From: an uncultured Prevotella sp.
GTDB taxonomy: Bacteria > Bacteroidota > Bacteroidia > Bacteroidales > Bacteroidaceae
NCBI GenBank assembly: GCA_900315635.1
Contig: OMZV01000014.1
Span: 1-64,000 of the forward strand
DNA: 64,000 nucleotides
Reading direction: 5' to 3'
Shown here: positions 61,786 through 64,000 of the stretch, in pieces
Layout: each line of letters starts with the position of its first letter
How positions within the stretch are numbered: position 1 is the first letter of the stretch
Translations under genes and position numbers: made by a program
Notes under the pieces: generated by a model
What the model was told of the DNA's origin: nothing
The model's input: the letters and a program-made list of their open reading frames with translations, nothing else
Databases searched by the model: none

Positions 61786-63825
61786 TTATCTCTTTTTGTA
61801 TTCCTTAAGACCATTGTCCAGGAAGTCGATATAACCAGGGATGTCCTCTTTGTAGACGAATGAGCCGCTGAGAGGCATTCCGTTGTTGTCGAGTGTCACA
61901 TAATAAGGCTGTGCGAGGTAGCCGAACTTTGTCTGCTCAAGCCAGCTCCACTTGTCGCCGACGGTACGGAGCTTGCGGGTGTTGCCCTTGGCGTCCTTAA
62001 CTTCTATTGGCTTAGCCAGCGGAGTCTTGTCGTCGACATACAGCGAGATGAGTACATAGTCTTGTGTCAGGCGCTTCTGTACCTCTGGATCTGTCCAAAC
62101 GGCAGCCTCCATTTTTCGGCAGTTGACACATCCGAAACCGGTGAAATCGAGCATTACAGGCTTATGCTGTGCCTTGGCAGCTGCCATTCCTTCTTCATAA
62201 GAAGTATACTTTGCACGTACTTCGTCGGTCTTATTGAGGTTGAAGTCCTGTGTATACATTGGTGGGGCGAATGCAGATACAGCCTTGCAAGGAGCTCCCC
62301 ACAATCCCGGTACCATGTAGATGGCAAAGGCGATGGAGCAAAGTCCGAGCATGATGCATGCCACCGGCTGCGGCTGAGGGTTCGGTCCGTCAGAGCGGAA
62401 GTGGAGCACTCCGATGAGGTAGAGTCCCAGCAAGCCGAAGATTGCTATCCAAAGGGCAAGGAAAGTCTCGCGGTCGAGCAGTCCCCATCCGTAGGCAAGG
62501 TCGGCAACGGAGAAGAACTTCAGCGAGAAGGCAAGCTCGATAAATCCGAGGACTACCTTGACGGTGTTCATCCATGAGCCCGACTTCGGGGCTTTCTTCA
62601 TCCAACTCGGGAACATTGCGAACAGGGTGAACGGCAGGGCAAGCGCAAAGGCGAAGCCGAACATTCCCACTGCCGGGGCTACCCAGTTGTTACTGGTTGC
62701 TGCCTGGACGAGAAGGAGTCCGACAACCGGTGCCGTGCAGGAGAAGCTTACCAGCGAAAGGGTGAATGCCATAAGGAATATCGACAGCAGACCGGTGGTC
62801 TTCGATGCCTTGGAGTCGACTTTGTTTCCCCACGATGAAGGCAGTGTCAGCTCGAACATTCCGAAGAAGCTCAAGGCAAATACCAGGAGAAGTAGGAAGA
62901 AGAAGATATTGAATGGTGCGTTGGTCGACATCTCGTTCAGTGTTTGCGGTCCGAACAAGGCAGTAATAATAAGTGCCAACGCCATATAAATAACGATTAT
63001 AGAAATACCGTAGACTATCGCGTCACGGATGCCTTTGCCCTTGTCGCCGGAGCGGTGGAGAAAGAAGCTCACCGTCATTGGGATTATAGGCCACACACAA
63101 GGAGTGAACAGTGCGATAATTCCGCCGAGGAGTCCCATCAGAAAGATGTACCATAACGACTTGCCTTGGGTGTCGGGCTGGAAGGCTTTCATCTCGTTGA
63201 TGACCGGCTTCCAGAGGTCGTCGCCTATACTCGCGACGGTTGTATCGGCTGTCTGAGCCTCAGCGGGGGCTGCTACAGAATCGGTAGAAGCGAGGGTGCT
63301 GTCAGCAGTTGTCTCACTTTTGGCAGGGTCTTCGGTTGCAGCCTCGTCGGCAGTTGCCACAGGGGCGTCCGAAGGTCCGTTGCCTTTATAGCTGAAGTCG
63401 ACCGACTGCGGTGGCATACACATCTCGTCGTTGCAGGTTCCGTACTCCAGGTAACCTTTTATATTATAAGTCTTGCCGGTAATCTTGAACCTCTGGACGA
63501 ACTTGACGCTATGCTCAAAATAGCGGACTTTCATTCCGAATATAGGGTCATCGAGGCTTATCTCTCTGCCTTGTGGTTGCAGTTTGCCGTCCGGCTTGGC
63601 TCCGACAGCACTCTCGACGTGCATCGTTGCCGATATAGGACCGTCAGCAGGAAGTCCTGTTGAGTAGACATGCCATCCGTTCTTGATGGAACCAGTGAAG
63701 ATAACGTCTACCTCTGTGGGTGATACTTGCTTTTGTGCGACAGTGAAGTGTACAGGATTTTCCTGTCCCCAGCAAACAAGGCTTGCTATGAGCAAGACAA
63801 GCGAAAGTAATGATTTTCTCAACAT
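61786..63825 (-). CDS. dsbD: Thiol:disulfide interchange protein DsbD
   Basis: A 679-residue inner membrane protein. Signal peptide 1-20; periplasmic DsbD-alpha domain (about 25-160, with TCNDEMCMPPQSVDF); a Ser/Thr/Ala-rich linker; a DsbD/CcdA-type membrane domain with about eight helices and FTPCVWPIIPMTVSFF; then a C-terminal thioredoxin domain with GCVNCRKME (C566, C569). It carries electrons from cytoplasmic thioredoxin to periplasmic thiol proteins, such as TlpA-like proteins. The gene is divergent from the gene at the window's end. Confidence 0.95.
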   Translation of the reverse strand: MLRKSLLSLVLLIASLVCWGQENPVHFTVAQKQVSPTEVDVIFTGSIKNGWHVYSTGLPADGPISATMHVESAVGAKPDGKLQPQGREISLDDPIFGMKVRYFEHSVKFVQRFKITGKTYNIKGYLEYGTCNDEMCMPPQSVDFSYKGNGPSDAPVATADEAATEDPAKSETTADSTLASTDSVAAPAEAQTADTTVASIGDDLWKPVINEMKAFQPDTQGKSLWYIFLMGLLGGIIALFTPCVWPIIPMTVSFFLHRSGDKGKGIRDAIVYGISIIVIYMALALIITALFGPQTLNEMSTNAPFNIFFFLLLLVFALSFFGMFELTLPSSWGNKVDSKASKTTGLLSIFLMAFTLSLVSFSCTAPVVGLLLVQAATSNNWVAPAVGMFGFAFALALPFTLFAMFPSWMKKAPKSGSWMNTVKVVLGFIELAFSLKFFSVADLAYGWGLLDRETFLALWIAIFGLLGLYLIGVLHFRSDGPNPQPQPVACIMLGLCSIAFAIYMVPGLWGAPCKAVSAFAPPMYTQDFNLNKTDEVRAKYTSYEEGMAAAKAQHKPVMLDFTGFGCVNCRKMEAAVWTDPEVQKRLTQDYVLISLYVDDKTPLAKPIEVKDAKGNTRKLRTVGDKWSWLEQTKFGYLAQPYYVTLDNNGMPLSGSFVYKEDIPGYIDFLDNGLKEYKKR

Positions 63826-63894
63826 AATTCAAGTAATCCTTTTCTTTTGGAATAATCTTATTACCGAAATAATATGCAAAAGTATGAAATTATT

Positions 63895-63925
63895 TTTGTT
63901 TTTCGTACAATTTAATGTAATTTTG
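63895..63925 (+). promoter_or_regulatory. Promoter of the gene at the right edge
   Basis: TTTG (63895-63898), a 19-nt spacer and TAATTTTG (63918-63925). The start codon follows 22 nt later. Confidence 0.6.
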
Positions 63926-63947
63926 TGGCTAAAATAAATAAAGTACA

Positions 63948-64000
63948 ATGATGAAAAAGATGAGCAGGCTGCTTACATGCGGCATTTTGGCGCTCGCCGT
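63948..64000 (+). CDS. Partial CDS at right edge, exported protein start
   Basis: Only the first 17 codons are in the window: MMKKMSRLLTCGILALA. A charged start and a hydrophobic stretch look like a signal peptide, possibly of a lipoprotein. The protein cannot be identified. Confidence 0.55.
   Translation, partial: MMKKMSRLLTCGILALA

Overview
The window looks like a chromosomal piece of a gut or rumen Bacteroidales, most likely a Prevotella-type member of the Prevotellaceae. The reasons are a SusC/SusD pair beside glycoside hydrolases, promoters of the Bacteroidetes form TTTG-N19/20-TAnnTTTG, a DUF4290 gene between tsaB and murA, and short C-terminal tails of the form GLYI-NGKK-VVVK on secreted enzymes. 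The genus is an inference; I saw no rRNA, tRNA or CRISPR array.

Region 1 (about 0.6-9.6 kb) is a surface-polysaccharide locus: an acyltransferase-3 protein, a fucosyltransferase-like enzyme, a Wzx-type flippase, a fusion of a LicC-like cytidylyltransferase with a CobD/HisC-like PLP enzyme, an opine-dehydrogenase-like protein, a LicD phosphotransferase, a GT-A glycosyltransferase and a hexapeptide acetyltransferase. The fusion, LicD and the opine dehydrogenase could together make and attach a phospho-amino-alcohol or opine-type decoration.

Region 2 (9.7-27.1 kb) is housekeeping. A leftward block runs tsaB, DUF4290, murA, rimM, dxr, rseP, fprA. Rightward come yicC, gmk and nadD. Leftward are an M23/LysM peptidase and the DJ-1, ispD, recG operon. 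Rightward are nadK and an overlapping ABC exporter.

Region 3 (27.2-32.5 kb) is accessory: a decayed transposase, an amber-interrupted small membrane gene, a 35-residue membrane ORF coupled to a thioredoxin-TonB_C fusion, a GH53 galactanase and a GH13 amylase.

Region 4 (32.9-49.7 kb) is a pectin locus for rhamnogalacturonan. Leftward are an AraC regulator, GH105, GH106 and rhaD; rightward are SusC, SusD, GH28, rhaM, rhaB, rhaA and rhaT. It covers capture, depolymerisation and rhamnose breakdown to DHAP and lactaldehyde. No polysaccharide lyase or lactaldehyde reductase is present.

Region 5 (49.7-64 kb) begins with a decayed stretch (unknown ORF, IS30 remnant), then an ECF sigma factor, the aroK-speA-argB operon, topA, a Nudix hydrolase, two esterases and dsbD. 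A new gene begins at the right edge.

The most striking unexplained signal is a set of five intergenic arrays of 19-bp near-palindromes repeated at exactly 22-nt spacing. A second repeat family, a G/C-rich palindrome in eight copies, has been captured in frame as the N-terminus of both aroK and the Nudix gene.
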